Positions 6,386-15,965 of a DNA stretch of 64,000 bases are shown piece by piece; the stretch's first letter is position 1; every line of letters starts with the position of its first letter. Under the pieces are notes generated by a model. That model saw nothing but the letters and a program-made list of their open reading frames with translations. It was not told the DNA's origin and ran no database searches. This DNA is from Anaerolineales bacterium UBA2395 (lineage in GTDB: Bacteria; Chloroflexota; Anaerolineae; Anaerolineales; Villigracilaceae). A program made the position numbers and the translations under genes. The stretch lies in the NCBI GenBank assembly GCA_002343775.1, contig DDSH01000006.1, positions 247,422 through 311,421 on the forward strand, read 5' to 3'.

Positions 6386-9300
6386 TTACACTTTCTCAAC
6401 TTTTACTTGTGTATCATAGAATACTGCCGAAGCGCCGACCGGGTCAAGCAGACAGGTGTTTGTCACCAGCGGGTCGGTGCGCATGGCGGCATTGGCATGG
6501 AAGCCTTCGTAGCGGCGATCGTCACCGGCGATGGTAATGCCATCGATGCTGATGTCTTGCGAGCCGTATGCCCAGTGACCAAACCCAAGCGGGAAGGAGA
6601 CCACACCGGGGCGTATCCCTTCGACCACCTTGAGTTTGCCTGCGATGGAGCGTTTCTTCCCGTTACCGAAATCCCACTCGCCATTCGAGTTGGAGGCGGA
6701 ACTGATGCGAACCGTGTCGCCGTCTTTCAGTCCTCGTTCTGCAGCGTCGCTGGCATTCATGAGCAGGAAGTTTTCAGGCAGGAGCGCTTTGAGCCAATAA
6801 TTGCCTTGTGTGCGGCTCTTGGTTTGTGCGATCTCGCGGTAGGTGATGAGTTTCAGGTCGTACCCATCTCCCGAGTCGTCAATCACGGTGCCATCGAATC
6901 CAGTGGCTGGCTCGATGTAGGTGGCAATGGGGGAGATCGTCTTACCGGTACCTGAATACTTGACGCCCGTGTTCTTCTCCAAGTACATATTGATCAACTT
7001 ACCGAACTTGACACCCGTAGGTGTGATGTAGGGTTCGTCGAACGAGCCGGAGCGTACGCCATCACCAGGGTAACCCTTTTCGTAGGCTTGGAAGCGTCCG
7101 CCGCGGGCAAGGACTGTCACCACGCGAGACCAAAGGTTCCCCGTAATCTTCTGCCAACGGTCAGGATCAAATACCGTCTTGGGAAGATGCGCACGGGCTT
7201 TGAGGAAGATGTCGATCTCTTCAGGAGTCGCTTCGGGGACGGCATCTTCGAATTCCGCTTTTTCACCATAGGCGAGGTTCATTACCATGCGCAGGTAGAG
7301 GTCGTCGGGGTGGGTAAAGTCCACGCCTTCGCCGAGACCGTTCGACCCAAAATTGGGCAATTCGAGTTTTTCCGCGATGGCGAGCAGCATGGCTTCCCAT
7401 TGCAATGCCATTTCCTGCCCATACACCTTCACCGTACCCGTGAGCGGGGCGATGAGGGGCTGGCGCACGCCCTGCACTTTGAAAGTGATGCTCGGGTGCG
7501 AACCGCCGAACTCCCAGCGTTCGAGGTAGGAGACATCGGGGAAGATGTAATCGGCATACATGCTGGTTTCGCCGACAAGGATATCGCTGGCAACGAAGAG
7601 CGGAAGTTTTTCAACATCACGCAGGATCTCGATCCAGGTATGTCCGCCGGGCAGGGAGTACACAGGCGAACCCATATACATGAAGGCGGCTTTGATCGGG
7701 TAGGGATACATGTCGCCTGCGGAGGGGATGATCTCCTGATAAACATCCGAAGCGAGCGGATACCAGTTGCGTTTGGCGGGATAGCGCTGATCTTCGGGCA
7801 GGTCCATGAAGATGGTGGACTCTTCGTATTTGACGTCGTGGCGGATGATGCTCAAGCCGAACGGAGCGAGCGCGCCGGGGTCTGCCTTGCTGAACACGAA
7901 CGGACCTTCGGCTTTTGCACCGGAAAGATCGTAAGTGCTTGCCCAAACCTGACCACCGCGCCAGTCGAAGTTGCCAATCAGCAGGGCGAGGTTGTACCAC
8001 GAGATCACGTTGTAATACCCGTTGGTGTGCTGGCTGACACCGCGATGAATATCGACACAGGCGTTCTTACCGTGCGAGGTGAACTCGAACGCCAGTTCTT
8101 CGATATCCTTGGCGCGCATCCCGGCGATCTCTGCCCATTCTTCAATGGTCTTGGCATTGGCAGATTCATTCAGGATCTGCATACTGCTTTTGACGGGGAA
8201 CTCGCCAACTTTGGCATCCACCAAAAGTTGACCAGCGGTTACGGGATTTTCTGCATCGTTCGGATCGAACAGCACAGGATTGGAATCCGCATCGAGCACG
8301 ACGAAGGGGTCTGTGGCGTACACAACAGGCTCTGCCCCATCTGACGGGATGGTCAGGTAGGTCACGACCTTCTTGCCGTCCACTTCCTCTTCCTTCTTCT
8401 CAACGAGTTTCAGGTCAGAGCCACGCAGGAATTTGCCCGGTGTACCTTTTTCGGGGTCGATCTTTACCAGCCAGGAGGCGTTGCTCCAGTTCGGTTCCTT
8501 TGCATTGGATGAGGCTGCCTTGTTGGCAAGCGCAAGATATTTGGCATCGTAACGTTCGTTGGCGATTACCCATTGGATCATCGCCAGCGCGATCGCGCCT
8601 TCGGTGCCGGGCTTGTTGGGCAGCCATTTCCAGGCTTTGCCGCCGATCTTGGAAAGGCGAGGGTCGATCACGGCGAATTTCAAGTCGCCGCTGGCGAGAC
8701 GTTCAGTAATGCGCGGCACGCGGTTGGTGGGACCGTAATTGCCTTCAAAGGGAGAGGCGCCCACGAAGATGACAAAGTCCGCACTGGCGGTATCGCCCTG
8801 CCAGTAGGCTTTCGAGCCGCCTGTGAATTTGGCGGTTGCGGCATCCCACTGATCGCTCATGGATTTGCCCGAGAAGTACAACGAACCCTGGCAGACGGTG
8901 GTATGTCCGTGGCGGTTTGTGGTTCCAAGCCCTGAGCCGAACAGGCGATGTACGAAGTCGGCGCGACCGCCCTTCTGGCGTCCCCAGAAGTACAAAATCT
9001 GATTGTTCTTTGGACCAAAATCGGGATGCTCAGGGTCGATCATCTTGTCGAGATGGTCTTTGAAATCCACCTTGAACTGTGCGACCAATTCGCGCTTCTT
9101 ATCAAAATCCTTTTCAGAACGGATCTTACCAATGGCGGAGTTCATGTCTTTCATGACCTGTGCATCGGTCAGAGCACGCAGAGCGCGTAAACCTTCCACT
9201 TCGCGATTTTCTTCGCCGGGCACGTTTGCAAAGATCTTTCCACCTTCAACGATTTCTTCAATCGCTTTGTCGAAGGGGATGGTCTCCCATTTGTTTTCAC

Positions 9301-9721
9301 CGCGTTTGCCAGCGCGTTTCAATACCTGCTTGATGCGGAAAGGGTCATAGGCTGATTGCATTCCCGCCTGTCCCTTGGGGCAGAGCGGGGCGTCCACGGT
9401 TCCCATATCGGCTACGGGAGTATCGTATGCCAGGTGTGGAACCATATTCCAGGGTGAGTAGGGGTTGCCTTCGATCTTGACGATCACACCATCCACAACT
9501 TTGACCTTGATACCGCATTGCGTATTACATTGCTGGCAGATCGAGTAAAGTTGCTTGGCGGGGTCGCTCAGATTATAGGCGGAACCTTCTCCGCTCTTGG
9601 CGAGCGTGGACTGAATTTGCGGCAGGCTGCCCACGAAGGCTGCGGTTGCCGTGCCAGCGCCAGCGATTTTCAAAAAGTCACGGCGGGAGATCTTGCAGTT
9701 TTCAGGTTGCTTGGGGTTCAT
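6386..9721 (-). CDS. TAT-exported molybdopterin oxidoreductase catalytic subunit (TtrA/Psr-like)
   Basis: The 1111-residue protein has a TAT signal (SRRDFLK, residues 12-18, then a hydrophobic stretch). A [4Fe-4S] motif follows with C62, C65, C69 and C114 (CX2CX3CX44C), then a long charged insert (~150-240) and the bis-MGD folds. C277 in HGHTTVCQGS is the likely molybdenum ligand. The size, signal and company of an Fe-S and an NrfD subunit fit tetrathionate/polysulfide-type reductases, a branch that also includes arsenate reductases. It is larger than usual ArrA (~850), and the cluster spacing is long. Substrate: tetrathionate, polysulfide or an arsenic or other oxyanion; the sequence alone does not decide. 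Confidence 0.85.
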   Translation of the reverse strand: MNPKQPENCKISRRDFLKIAGAGTATAAFVGSLPQIQSTLAKSGEGSAYNLSDPAKQLYSICQQCNTQCGIKVKVVDGVIVKIEGNPYSPWNMVPHLAYDTPVADMGTVDAPLCPKGQAGMQSAYDPFRIKQVLKRAGKRGENKWETIPFDKAIEEIVEGGKIFANVPGEENREVEGLRALRALTDAQVMKDMNSAIGKIRSEKDFDKKRELVAQFKVDFKDHLDKMIDPEHPDFGPKNNQILYFWGRQKGGRADFVHRLFGSGLGTTNRHGHTTVCQGSLYFSGKSMSDQWDAATAKFTGGSKAYWQGDTASADFVIFVGASPFEGNYGPTNRVPRITERLASGDLKFAVIDPRLSKIGGKAWKWLPNKPGTEGAIALAMIQWVIANERYDAKYLALANKAASSNAKEPNWSNASWLVKIDPEKGTPGKFLRGSDLKLVEKKEEEVDGKKVVTYLTIPSDGAEPVVYATDPFVVLDADSNPVLFDPNDAENPVTAGQLLVDAKVGEFPVKSSMQILNESANAKTIEEWAEIAGMRAKDIEELAFEFTSHGKNACVDIHRGVSQHTNGYYNVISWYNLALLIGNFDWRGGQVWASTYDLSGAKAEGPFVFSKADPGALAPFGLSIIRHDVKYEESTIFMDLPEDQRYPAKRNWYPLASDVYQEIIPSAGDMYPYPIKAAFMYMGSPVYSLPGGHTWIEILRDVEKLPLFVASDILVGETSMYADYIFPDVSYLERWEFGGSHPSITFKVQGVRQPLIAPLTGTVKVYGQEMALQWEAMLLAIAEKLELPNFGSNGLGEGVDFTHPDDLYLRMVMNLAYGEKAEFEDAVPEATPEEIDIFLKARAHLPKTVFDPDRWQKITGNLWSRVVTVLARGGRFQAYEKGYPGDGVRSGSFDEPYITPTGVKFGKLINMYLEKNTGVKYSGTGKTISPIATYIEPATGFDGTVIDDSGDGYDLKLITYREIAQTKSRTQGNYWLKALLPENFLLMNASDAAERGLKDGDTVRISSASNSNGEWDFGNGKKRSIAGKLKVVEGIRPGVVSFPLGFGHWAYGSQDISIDGITIAGDDRRYEGFHANAAMRTDPLVTNTCLLDPVGASAVFYDTQVKVEKV

Positions 9722-10977
9722 TATTTCACCTCCTTGGAGGTTTCATCAATGCGGGGGCGCAGGCGCAACACGGTGAACCCGAACAGGAACACCAGGAAGC
9801 CAAATGCCAGCGCAAACAAAGTGACAAGCCATTCAGATGAAGTGGGGAAGTAACCTGCGTTCAATGTGGGACCAAAGAACGAATTGACCAGGTCCGCTTC
9901 AATGATGCCGATGACGGTCTGCGCAGGAACAACAATGTTGATTGGTACTGCGATAAAGGTGGCGATCAACAAACCGGCAGCCACACCGATCTGTTTGGGT
10001 GAAGGCGTTCTTGCCAGCAGCAGGAAGATCGGGATGATCACGCCCACGCCGATATGCAGCACCCAGTACAGCCACCACAACGGACCAAATAGGGTCGTCT
10101 TCAGTGCCTCTGCCTGAGCGGGGATGCCTGGGTAGAGCAGTACCATGCCGCCCAGCGCCGCGGCGGTCAAGCCGACAGTGAGCAAGCCTAACAACAGTTT
10201 GCCCATCCAACGCACTGTGTCAACGTATTCCTGTTCTTGCTTGTTCGGGTAGAACCAGACGAACAGGAAGGTCAGCAGCCCTGTACCAACCACGAGCGAA
10301 GATACGAGGAAGTAGAGGGGCAGTCCATTGCCTTGCCAGGCGGGACGTCCCACAACCACACTGAACACGGAACCGGCAATTGCAACCAATGCAATGCCGA
10401 GCGGGATGCTGATGTACGAAAGCCAGATGCCCAACTTCTTGAGCCTAGCCGATTTGCCATAGGCTTCGATCAGAAGTTTTCCGACCAGCACGACCATATA
10501 GATCATGTGCGCCCAGATCATCCATGCAAGCAGGGAATTCCACTGCGGCCAGACCATCACATGCCAGAAGCGGAAGGGATGTCCGAGATCGAGACCGATA
10601 AGGATCAAAGCCATTGCGAGAATGGCAAGCGCGGTCAGGTAGAGGGTCAACGCCATTTTGTGCAAAATGGGGTTAATTTTGAACACATACACCATCAGGG
10701 TGAAGACCACCAAAGAACCAATCTCCAGCCAGACAAAATATTCATAGGTAGCCACCCACAGCCCCCAGGGTACGAAAGAGCCGAGCGCCGTCGGGCGCAA
10801 TCCCTCTGTGAAGCGTTGATACATTCCGATGCCGCCGATCAACAGGGCAAGAATTCCAACGCCCCACAATATATGTGTGGTGGTCAGTTTGAATGTTTTG
10901 CGCGAGGCAGCGGGTTTCTGCGGAACTTCCTGTTCCTTTTCGGCTTCGGGTGCGGGTTTTGTATTTTTATTAGCCAT
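9721..10977 (-). CDS. NrfD/PsrC-type membrane quinol-interacting subunit
   Basis: The 418-residue protein has a polar N-terminus (to ~30) followed by about nine or ten hydrophobic segments, for example HILWGVGILALLIGGIGMYQR and WLYWVLHIGVGVIIPIFLLL, as in the NrfD family. The family exchanges electrons with quinones at the membrane and passes them through the Fe-S partner. It sits 11 bp after the Fe-S gene and abuts the catalytic gene (the stop shares a base with the next start). The presence of an NrfD subunit separates this system from soluble ArrAB. Confidence 0.9.
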   Translation of the reverse strand: MANKNTKPAPEAEKEQEVPQKPAASRKTFKLTTTHILWGVGILALLIGGIGMYQRFTEGLRPTALGSFVPWGLWVATYEYFVWLEIGSLVVFTLMVYVFKINPILHKMALTLYLTALAILAMALILIGLDLGHPFRFWHVMVWPQWNSLLAWMIWAHMIYMVVLVGKLLIEAYGKSARLKKLGIWLSYISIPLGIALVAIAGSVFSVVVGRPAWQGNGLPLYFLVSSLVVGTGLLTFLFVWFYPNKQEQEYVDTVRWMGKLLLGLLTVGLTAAALGGMVLLYPGIPAQAEALKTTLFGPLWWLYWVLHIGVGVIIPIFLLLARTPSPKQIGVAAGLLIATFIAVPINIVVPAQTVIGIIEADLVNSFFGPTLNAGYFPTSSEWLVTLFALAFGFLVFLFGFTVLRLRPRIDETSKEVK

Positions 10978-10988
10978 GTCTTCCTCCG

Positions 10989-11738
10989 CTATACCAGATA
11001 ATAGACTTTGGGCTTGGTGCCGAGTTCTTCACGCAGGCGAACGGCATTGCTCTGGGTGATCAGTTCGGAAACCAGGCTGTCGGGATCGTTTGCGTCACCG
11101 TAGATGGTTGCGCGCCCGATACAAGTGGTTGTACAGGCGGGCAGTTCACCTTCATGTACACGGTGCAAACAGAAATGGCATTTGCGCGCATTGCCTACCG
11201 GAGATTGCAAACCGCCGCTTCGTTCCCATTCCTTGCCGTACTCGTAATTGGCAGCACGTTCGTAATCGTCCGATTCTTCACGCCCCACAAGCACGCCGTC
11301 CATAACAGGCAGGTTTTGATCCACATAGGTATATCCAAAGTCTGTGGTGCGTGCGCTATATGGGCAGGCATTCAAACAATAACGGCAACCAATACAACGG
11401 TCATAATCCATCACCACCACACCTTCTTCGTTGGCGTAAGTAGCATTGACAGGGCAGACCGGCACACAGGGCGGTTCATCGCATTGCATACACGGGCGTG
11501 GGATGAATTGCCGTTTCACATTGGGGTAAGACCCAATCTCTTTTTCCACCACCGGGCGATACACTACACCGGGGGGAAGTTTATTCTCTGCCACGCAGGC
11601 GATCGTACAACCGTGACAACCCACACACTTGCGAAGGTCGATCACCATCACCCAGCGGCGTTCTCCAGGCGCTTTTTGCAAAGCGCGTTGAAGATCTTCC
11701 TGCATTCGCACAAGAACGTCTTTCGGTTCCAGAGCCAT
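10989..11738 (-). CDS. Four-cluster 4Fe-4S electron-transfer subunit (TtrB/PsrB-like)
   Basis: The 249-residue protein carries four groups of cysteines: C38-C41-C44-C48 (KCVGCHGCTIAC), CMQCDEPPCVPVC, CIGCRYCLNAC and a split CHFC...CTTTC set. This is the usual layout of the electron-transfer subunit of complex iron-sulfur molybdoenzymes. It is the first gene of the respiratory operon, with AAGGAGGC before the ATG. No TAT signal is visible, so it probably hitch-hikes with the catalytic subunit. It moves electrons between the NrfD subunit and the molybdenum site. Confidence 0.92.
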   Translation of the reverse strand: MALEPKDVLVRMQEDLQRALQKAPGERRWVMVIDLRKCVGCHGCTIACVAENKLPPGVVYRPVVEKEIGSYPNVKRQFIPRPCMQCDEPPCVPVCPVNATYANEEGVVVMDYDRCIGCRYCLNACPYSARTTDFGYTYVDQNLPVMDGVLVGREESDDYERAANYEYGKEWERSGGLQSPVGNARKCHFCLHRVHEGELPACTTTCIGRATIYGDANDPDSLVSELITQSNAVRLREELGTKPKVYYLV

Positions 11739-11941
11739 TGAGAAGCCTCCTTGAAAATTTGGATCGGAAAAAATCCGATAATGCCAAGGTTATTTTCTCT
11801 CTTTCGATAAGTTCCTTATAGCGGGGAAAGTCCGCGTCTTTTTTGAGGGTTGTCGGGAAAACCCTTACATCGGCACGATTTTCAACGCGCCAAAAGGTGA
11901 CATCTGTCATATTCGCTTTTGTGAATGTATTGGAGTACTAT

Positions 11942-11961
11942 ATATTCAGGATTACGAATAT
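11942..11961. promoter_or_regulatory. Candidate ArsR operator overlapping the arsR start
   Basis: ATATTC and GAATAT form perfect inverted arms separated by eight bases, within the 221-bp divergent region between the molybdoenzyme operon and arsR. Autorepression by an ArsR dimer at this spot is plausible. The site could also affect the divergent operon. Inference from symmetry and position. Confidence 0.4.
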
Positions 11962-12367
11962 GAATGATCTTTCCATCCCCGATCTTTCCGAAAAAATAGC
12001 CATACCACTTGCTGTGATCAATTCATCCCAGCGCATTGCCATTTTGCTCGCCATCGGTAAAGGCGAGGCGTGCGTTTGTCACCTTGAGGCGGCGCTTGGT
12101 TGGCGGCAGGCATACATCTCTCAACACCTGATGGCACTGCGGAAAGCGGATATTTTGCAGGTCCGCCGTGAAGGGCGTTATGTCTATTATCGATTGAAAA
12201 ACGCTTCCTATCTGGACCTGATCCTTGATTCTGCCGCCCTCAGTGGACTCTCCACCGAAACCGTTTCCTCCGTTATCAACACCCAAACGTACCCCGCGTG
12301 CGGATGCCCGCATTGCGTACCAGCGGTTATCCCTCTCGGTACATTGCACGTGAAACCATCTCCATAA
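11960..12367 (+). CDS. arsR: ArsR/SmtB-family metalloregulator
   Basis: Start ATG 11960 is preferred over an upstream frame because the protein then begins MNDLSIPDLSEKIAIPLAVI, as in the family. The 135-residue winged-helix protein has the metal box GEACVCHLE, a variant of ELCVCDL with the vicinal Cys pair used for As(III). Its recognition helix is in AYISQHLMALRKADILQVRREGR, with the wing YVYYRL. A cysteine-rich tail (CGCPHC) may add ligands. It leads the plus-strand arsenic operon and probably represses it until arsenite or antimonite binds. Confidence 0.9.
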   Translation: MNDLSIPDLSEKIAIPLAVINSSQRIAILLAIGKGEACVCHLEAALGWRQAYISQHLMALRKADILQVRREGRYVYYRLKNASYLDLILDSAALSGLSTETVSSVINTQTYPACGCPHCVPAVIPLGTLHVKPSP

Positions 12368-12384
12368 AAAGAATCGAAGCGCAA

Positions 12385-13848
12385 ATGAACATCTTGAACG
12401 TTATTTCAAATTTGTTTTACAGCGGCTTGGGAAACCTCGCCTCCTACCTTGCTGCACATGTATTGCTCTGCCTACTGCCCGCTTTTTACATCGCAGGCGC
12501 GATGACTGCCCTGATTCCCAAAGAGACCGTGACGCGTTTTCTCGGACGGAACACTCCAAAATTTGTTTCCTATCCTGCCGCCGCATTGGCAGGTTCACTG
12601 CTCGCTGTTTGCTCCTGTACCATCGTTCCTCTGTTTGCTGGTATCTATAAGAAAGGCGCCGGGTTGGGTCCCGCCATCACCTTCCTGTTCTTTGCGCCAG
12701 CCGCCAACATCCTTGCCCTCATTTACACAGGTGGCGTCATCGGCGTGGACTTGGCGTTGGCGCGCTTCTTCCTCTCTCTGGCATTTGGCATTGGCATCGG
12801 TATCATCATGGCGCTGATATTCCGGCATGAAGATATGGAGCACGACAAAGCGACTGACTCCATGTTTGCCGCACAAGGCAAAATGCGGCGCGTGGCATTG
12901 GTCTTCCTGCTGGTGTTGGTTTCTTTATTGCTCTCCGGTACCCTAAAAGTAGGCTTGCTGAACAACACCTATGCCACGATCACCGTGCCCATTTTCGGTA
13001 TGGATACATTTCAGGATTTCCTCTACAACCTCATCCCTTATGATGCCGAGAAAGGCGAAGAGGGTGTCACGGCACAAGGCGCCATCCTGATTGGCTTACT
13101 TGTGTTGATCGGGATCACATCTTGGCTGGGCATGGAAAACATCTTCGATGGCTTCAACAAATGGACCTGGATCTCGCTCGGCTTGGTGGGCATTACCCTG
13201 TTGGTCGCCGCGGTTGGTATGACACCCCACGCAGGCGGATTGGATATTTTTATCAATGGCAAGTTCTTTGGGGTGTTGCTGGCGTTGGGCATTTCCGGCT
13301 GGATCATCAAGGCAAAACTGACCGAAGATGAGACACGTGACTTTTTGTGGGAATCCTGGAAGTTCGTCAAACAGATCTTCCCGCTGCTTGTGGCGGGTGT
13401 GTTTGCGGTGGGTGTCATTCGCGCGTTGATCCAGCCCGAATGGATCGAAGCGATGGCGGGGCAAAACACCCTGATTGGCAATCTGGCGGGCGTGGTCTTC
13501 GGTGTGTTCATGTACTTTCCTACTCTGGTCGAAGTACCCATTGCACAGATGTTCCTCAGCCTGGGCATGCACCGCGGACCGCTGCTGGCATATCTGATGG
13601 CAGACCCGGAACTCAGCCTGCAAAGTATCCTGATCATTTCAACCATCATCGGGCGCGTCAAATCTTGGACGTACGTTGCCTGGGTGGCTTTGTTCAGCAC
13701 TCTGGCTGGCTTGATCTACGGTTCCTGGATCGACGGAGCAAGCGTTGCCTTGGTCGTGCTTTACCTTATCATCTTTCTGGCGTTGCTCTCTGGCATGTTG
13801 TGGTTTGTCAATCGCCGCAATACCCAGAAATTAGCGCCGGTTCATTAA
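12385..13848 (+). CDS. ArsP/DUF318-type membrane permease
   Basis: Starting at ATG 12385 (an earlier start would overlap arsR), the 487-residue protein has many membrane helices and the family signature LAVCSCTIVPLFAGIYKKGA followed by LGPAITFLFFAPAANILAL. ArsP relatives export trivalent organoarsenicals, and related permeases are often paired with a small redox-active thioredoxin, as here 22 bp downstream. The Cys-Ser-Cys in the first half is a likely metalloid or thiol site. Substrate is inferred only from context. Confidence 0.8.
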   Translation: MNILNVISNLFYSGLGNLASYLAAHVLLCLLPAFYIAGAMTALIPKETVTRFLGRNTPKFVSYPAAALAGSLLAVCSCTIVPLFAGIYKKGAGLGPAITFLFFAPAANILALIYTGGVIGVDLALARFFLSLAFGIGIGIIMALIFRHEDMEHDKATDSMFAAQGKMRRVALVFLLVLVSLLLSGTLKVGLLNNTYATITVPIFGMDTFQDFLYNLIPYDAEKGEEGVTAQGAILIGLLVLIGITSWLGMENIFDGFNKWTWISLGLVGITLLVAAVGMTPHAGGLDIFINGKFFGVLLALGISGWIIKAKLTEDETRDFLWESWKFVKQIFPLLVAGVFAVGVIRALIQPEWIEAMAGQNTLIGNLAGVVFGVFMYFPTLVEVPIAQMFLSLGMHRGPLLAYLMADPELSLQSILIISTIIGRVKSWTYVAWVALFSTLAGLIYGSWIDGASVALVVLYLIIFLALLSGMLWFVNRRNTQKLAPVH

Positions 13849-13870
13849 TTCGATCTCAAAGGAGTTTATT

Positions 13871-14122
13871 ATGCTTACTATAAAAGTTTTAGGTTCCGGT
13901 TGTGCGAATTGCAAGCGTGTAGAACAGATCGTTCGCAAGATCCTAACCGATATGAGTATTGAGGCGCAGGTCATCAAGGTGACCGATTACAACGACATCA
14001 CCGCCTACAACATCCTCTCCACGCCGGGGCTGGTTATCAATGAGAAGGTTGTTTCTTACGGCAGGATCCCCACGCCGGCGGAAGTGACCACCTGGGTGGT
14101 TGATGCGTTGCAAACTGCATAA
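13871..14122 (+). CDS. Small thioredoxin/glutaredoxin-like protein, TM0996/MTH895 type
   Basis: The 83-residue protein starts LTIKVLGSGCANCKRVE, with a CxxC redox pair (C11, C14), and has the cis-Pro segment STPGLVINEKVVSYGRIP. This is the TM0996/MTH895 thioredoxin-like family, commonly encoded beside DUF318 permeases. AAGGAG precedes the start. It probably reduces the permease, a thiol substrate or the arsenate reductase. Confidence 0.88.
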   Translation: MLTIKVLGSGCANCKRVEQIVRKILTDMSIEAQVIKVTDYNDITAYNILSTPGLVINEKVVSYGRIPTPAEVTTWVVDALQTA

Positions 14123-14192
14123 CGAATCAATGCAAAACTTCAACTCTGTGGTTAGGAGATCGTAAACCTTTTCCTTTGTGGAGAAAATCCGT

Positions 14193-15449
14193 ATGACGAA
14201 ATCCCACTATGCCAAGGTGAACAAACATAACGAGGTTGTCCTTCCGGTCCGTGTGGCGGAAGAATTGGGGATCGTTCCTGGCGATGAACTGAGGGTCGAG
14301 CCGAATGGGCACGGCATTTATGTTCACTTGCCTGTCAACGCGCTCAAGCGGGTGTATGTGGAGGTGACCAACAAATGTAATTTGAATTGCAGTACCTGCA
14401 TGCGCAACGTGTGGGATGTGAAGTTTGGGTACATGACAGAGGAGACCTTTGAGCGTATTCTGGCAAGTTTTCAAGACCTGCCAAACAAGCCTGAATTGTT
14501 CTTTGGGGGGTACGGTGAGCCGCTTTCTCATCCTCGTATTCTTGATATGATCCAGCACGCCAAGGAACTTGGGCATCGTGTATCCTTGATTACAAACGGC
14601 ATACTGCTAACCGAGCGGGTTGCGAACAGGCTGATCGAATTGAAACTTGATATGCTTTGGGTTTCAATGGACGGCGCTTCGCCAGAGTGTTACATGGATG
14701 TGCGCCTTGGTGATGCGCTTCCACGCATTATCGACAATTTGAAATATCTTCAGGTGAAAAAATATCGGACATTTGGCGCGTCCAATTGGGCGGGTTATCC
14801 AAAACTCGGCATTGCCTTTGTGGCGATGAAGCGCAACATCCATAACCTGAATGAAGTGATTCGGCTGGGCAACAGGCTGGGTGCGGTGGAATTCTCTATC
14901 AGCAATGTCTTGGCGCACGATCATACCCTGCTCGATGAAAATTTATACATGCGATCTCTTGATATGGTAGTGGGGCAGGAGATCAGACCACTTGTCCACA
15001 TGCCGCTTATGGATATCCGCCCCGATACTGTGGACGTGCTTTCGAACATACTTAAAAATATGAACCGTCTGGAGTTGACAGGCAGTCTGTTGAATCAGAA
15101 TACGGATCAATGTCCGTTTGTAGAGCGGGGCAGCGCTTCCATTCGCTGGGACGGTATGGTCAGTCCGTGTCTGCCGCTGCTGTACACGCACACCCATTTT
15201 CTGGATGATCGCGAACGTACATCACGGGAATATTTTGTTGGAAACATTCGCGAAAAGAGTTTGCTGGAGATATGGAAAGATGAGAATTACTCTGCATTAA
15301 GAAAACGCCTTCAGGATTTTGACTTCTCCCCATGTGCGTTTTGCAACAGTTGTGAGATGGCAAATGAAAACCTGGAAGATTGCTTTGGAAACCTCCAGCC
15401 CACCTGCGGTGGTTGTTTGTGGGCGCGCGGGTTGATCCGCTGTCCGTGA
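14193..15449 (+). CDS. Radical SAM/SPASM protein with N-terminal AbrB-type domain
   Basis: The 418-residue protein (start ATG 14193 behind GTGGAG) opens with a SpoVT/AbrB-like swapped-hairpin segment (VNKHNEVVLPVRVAEELGIV, then PGDELRVEP; ~8-45). A radical SAM core follows with C62-X3-C66-X2-C69, FFGGYGEPLSHP and VSLITNG. The C-terminal half has a SPASM-like cysteine set (CPFVE, CLPLL, CAFCNSC, CGGC). It resembles the radical SAM maturases assigned to tungsten-cofactor oxidoreductases, but no aldehyde ferredoxin oxidoreductase lies in the window. It may mature the nearby molybdoenzyme or a distant partner. A direct arsenic role is not excluded. Confidence 0.75.
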   Translation: MTKSHYAKVNKHNEVVLPVRVAEELGIVPGDELRVEPNGHGIYVHLPVNALKRVYVEVTNKCNLNCSTCMRNVWDVKFGYMTEETFERILASFQDLPNKPELFFGGYGEPLSHPRILDMIQHAKELGHRVSLITNGILLTERVANRLIELKLDMLWVSMDGASPECYMDVRLGDALPRIIDNLKYLQVKKYRTFGASNWAGYPKLGIAFVAMKRNIHNLNEVIRLGNRLGAVEFSISNVLAHDHTLLDENLYMRSLDMVVGQEIRPLVHMPLMDIRPDTVDVLSNILKNMNRLELTGSLLNQNTDQCPFVERGSASIRWDGMVSPCLPLLYTHTHFLDDRERTSREYFVGNIREKSLLEIWKDENYSALRKRLQDFDFSPCAFCNSCEMANENLEDCFGNLQPTCGGCLWARGLIRCP

Positions 15450-15522
15450 ACATTAACCAAACAATAACCTATGAGATGACGTGTTGTGATAAAAAGCCGC
15501 TTAAAAATTGGAGGTTGCTTTA

Positions 15523-15924
15523 GTGAAAAAAGTTTTGTTCTTATGTACGGGTAATTCCTGCCGCTCGCAGATGGCGGAGGCAATTGTCAATGCGCGTTTG
15601 GGAGAAAAGTGGGAAGCAGTTAGCGCTGGGACGAAACCCGCAGGCTATACTCATCCCAAAGCAATTGCTGCGCTTGCTGAAATTGGCATTCAGCATGAGG
15701 GACGGTCGAAACTGGCAGATGAATTTAGGGGAATTGAATTTGATCTGGTAGTCACGGTCTGCGATTCGGCGGCGGAGGAATGTCCCATCTGGCTGGGGCA
15801 AGGAAAGAAGGTTCACCATAGTTTCTTTGACCCCGCCCAAACCGATGACATGGAAGATTTTCGCCGCGTGCGCGACGAGATCGCGCAAGTCATCCCACAA
15901 ATTTTGGAACAGGCGATTGACTAA
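15523..15924 (+). CDS. arsC: Arsenate reductase, low-molecular-weight phosphatase type
   Basis: GTG 15523 is chosen because GGAGG lies seven bases before it; a TTG at 15508 would overlap the ribosome-binding site. The 133-residue protein has the phosphatase loop FLCTGNSCRSQMAE (CX5R), the ADEFRGIEFD region, the redox Cys pair region (VCDSAAEECPIW) and an Asp-Pro loop (FFDPAQ). This is the thioredoxin-coupled ArsC type, reducing As(V) to As(III) for export by the neighbouring Acr3. Confidence 0.9.
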   Translation: MKKVLFLCTGNSCRSQMAEAIVNARLGEKWEAVSAGTKPAGYTHPKAIAALAEIGIQHEGRSKLADEFRGIEFDLVVTVCDSAAEECPIWLGQGKKVHHSFFDPAQTDDMEDFRRVRDEIAQVIPQILEQAID

Positions 15925-15965
15925 CCTGCTCTGTTAAACATCAAAACTTAATATTTGGAGGCAAT

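Noticed and set aside
7088..8344. Long plus-strand open frame of ~418 codons
   Set aside because: It is the antisense shadow of the molybdoenzyme catalytic gene; the minus-strand protein has clear motifs, and the plus-strand translation has no family features.
11581..11910. Minus-strand frame starting MTDVTFWRVENRADVRV in the arsR/Fe-S divergent region
   Set aside because: It looks protein-like at first but has no ribosome-binding site and runs out of frame into the Fe-S subunit gene; treated as leader sequence.
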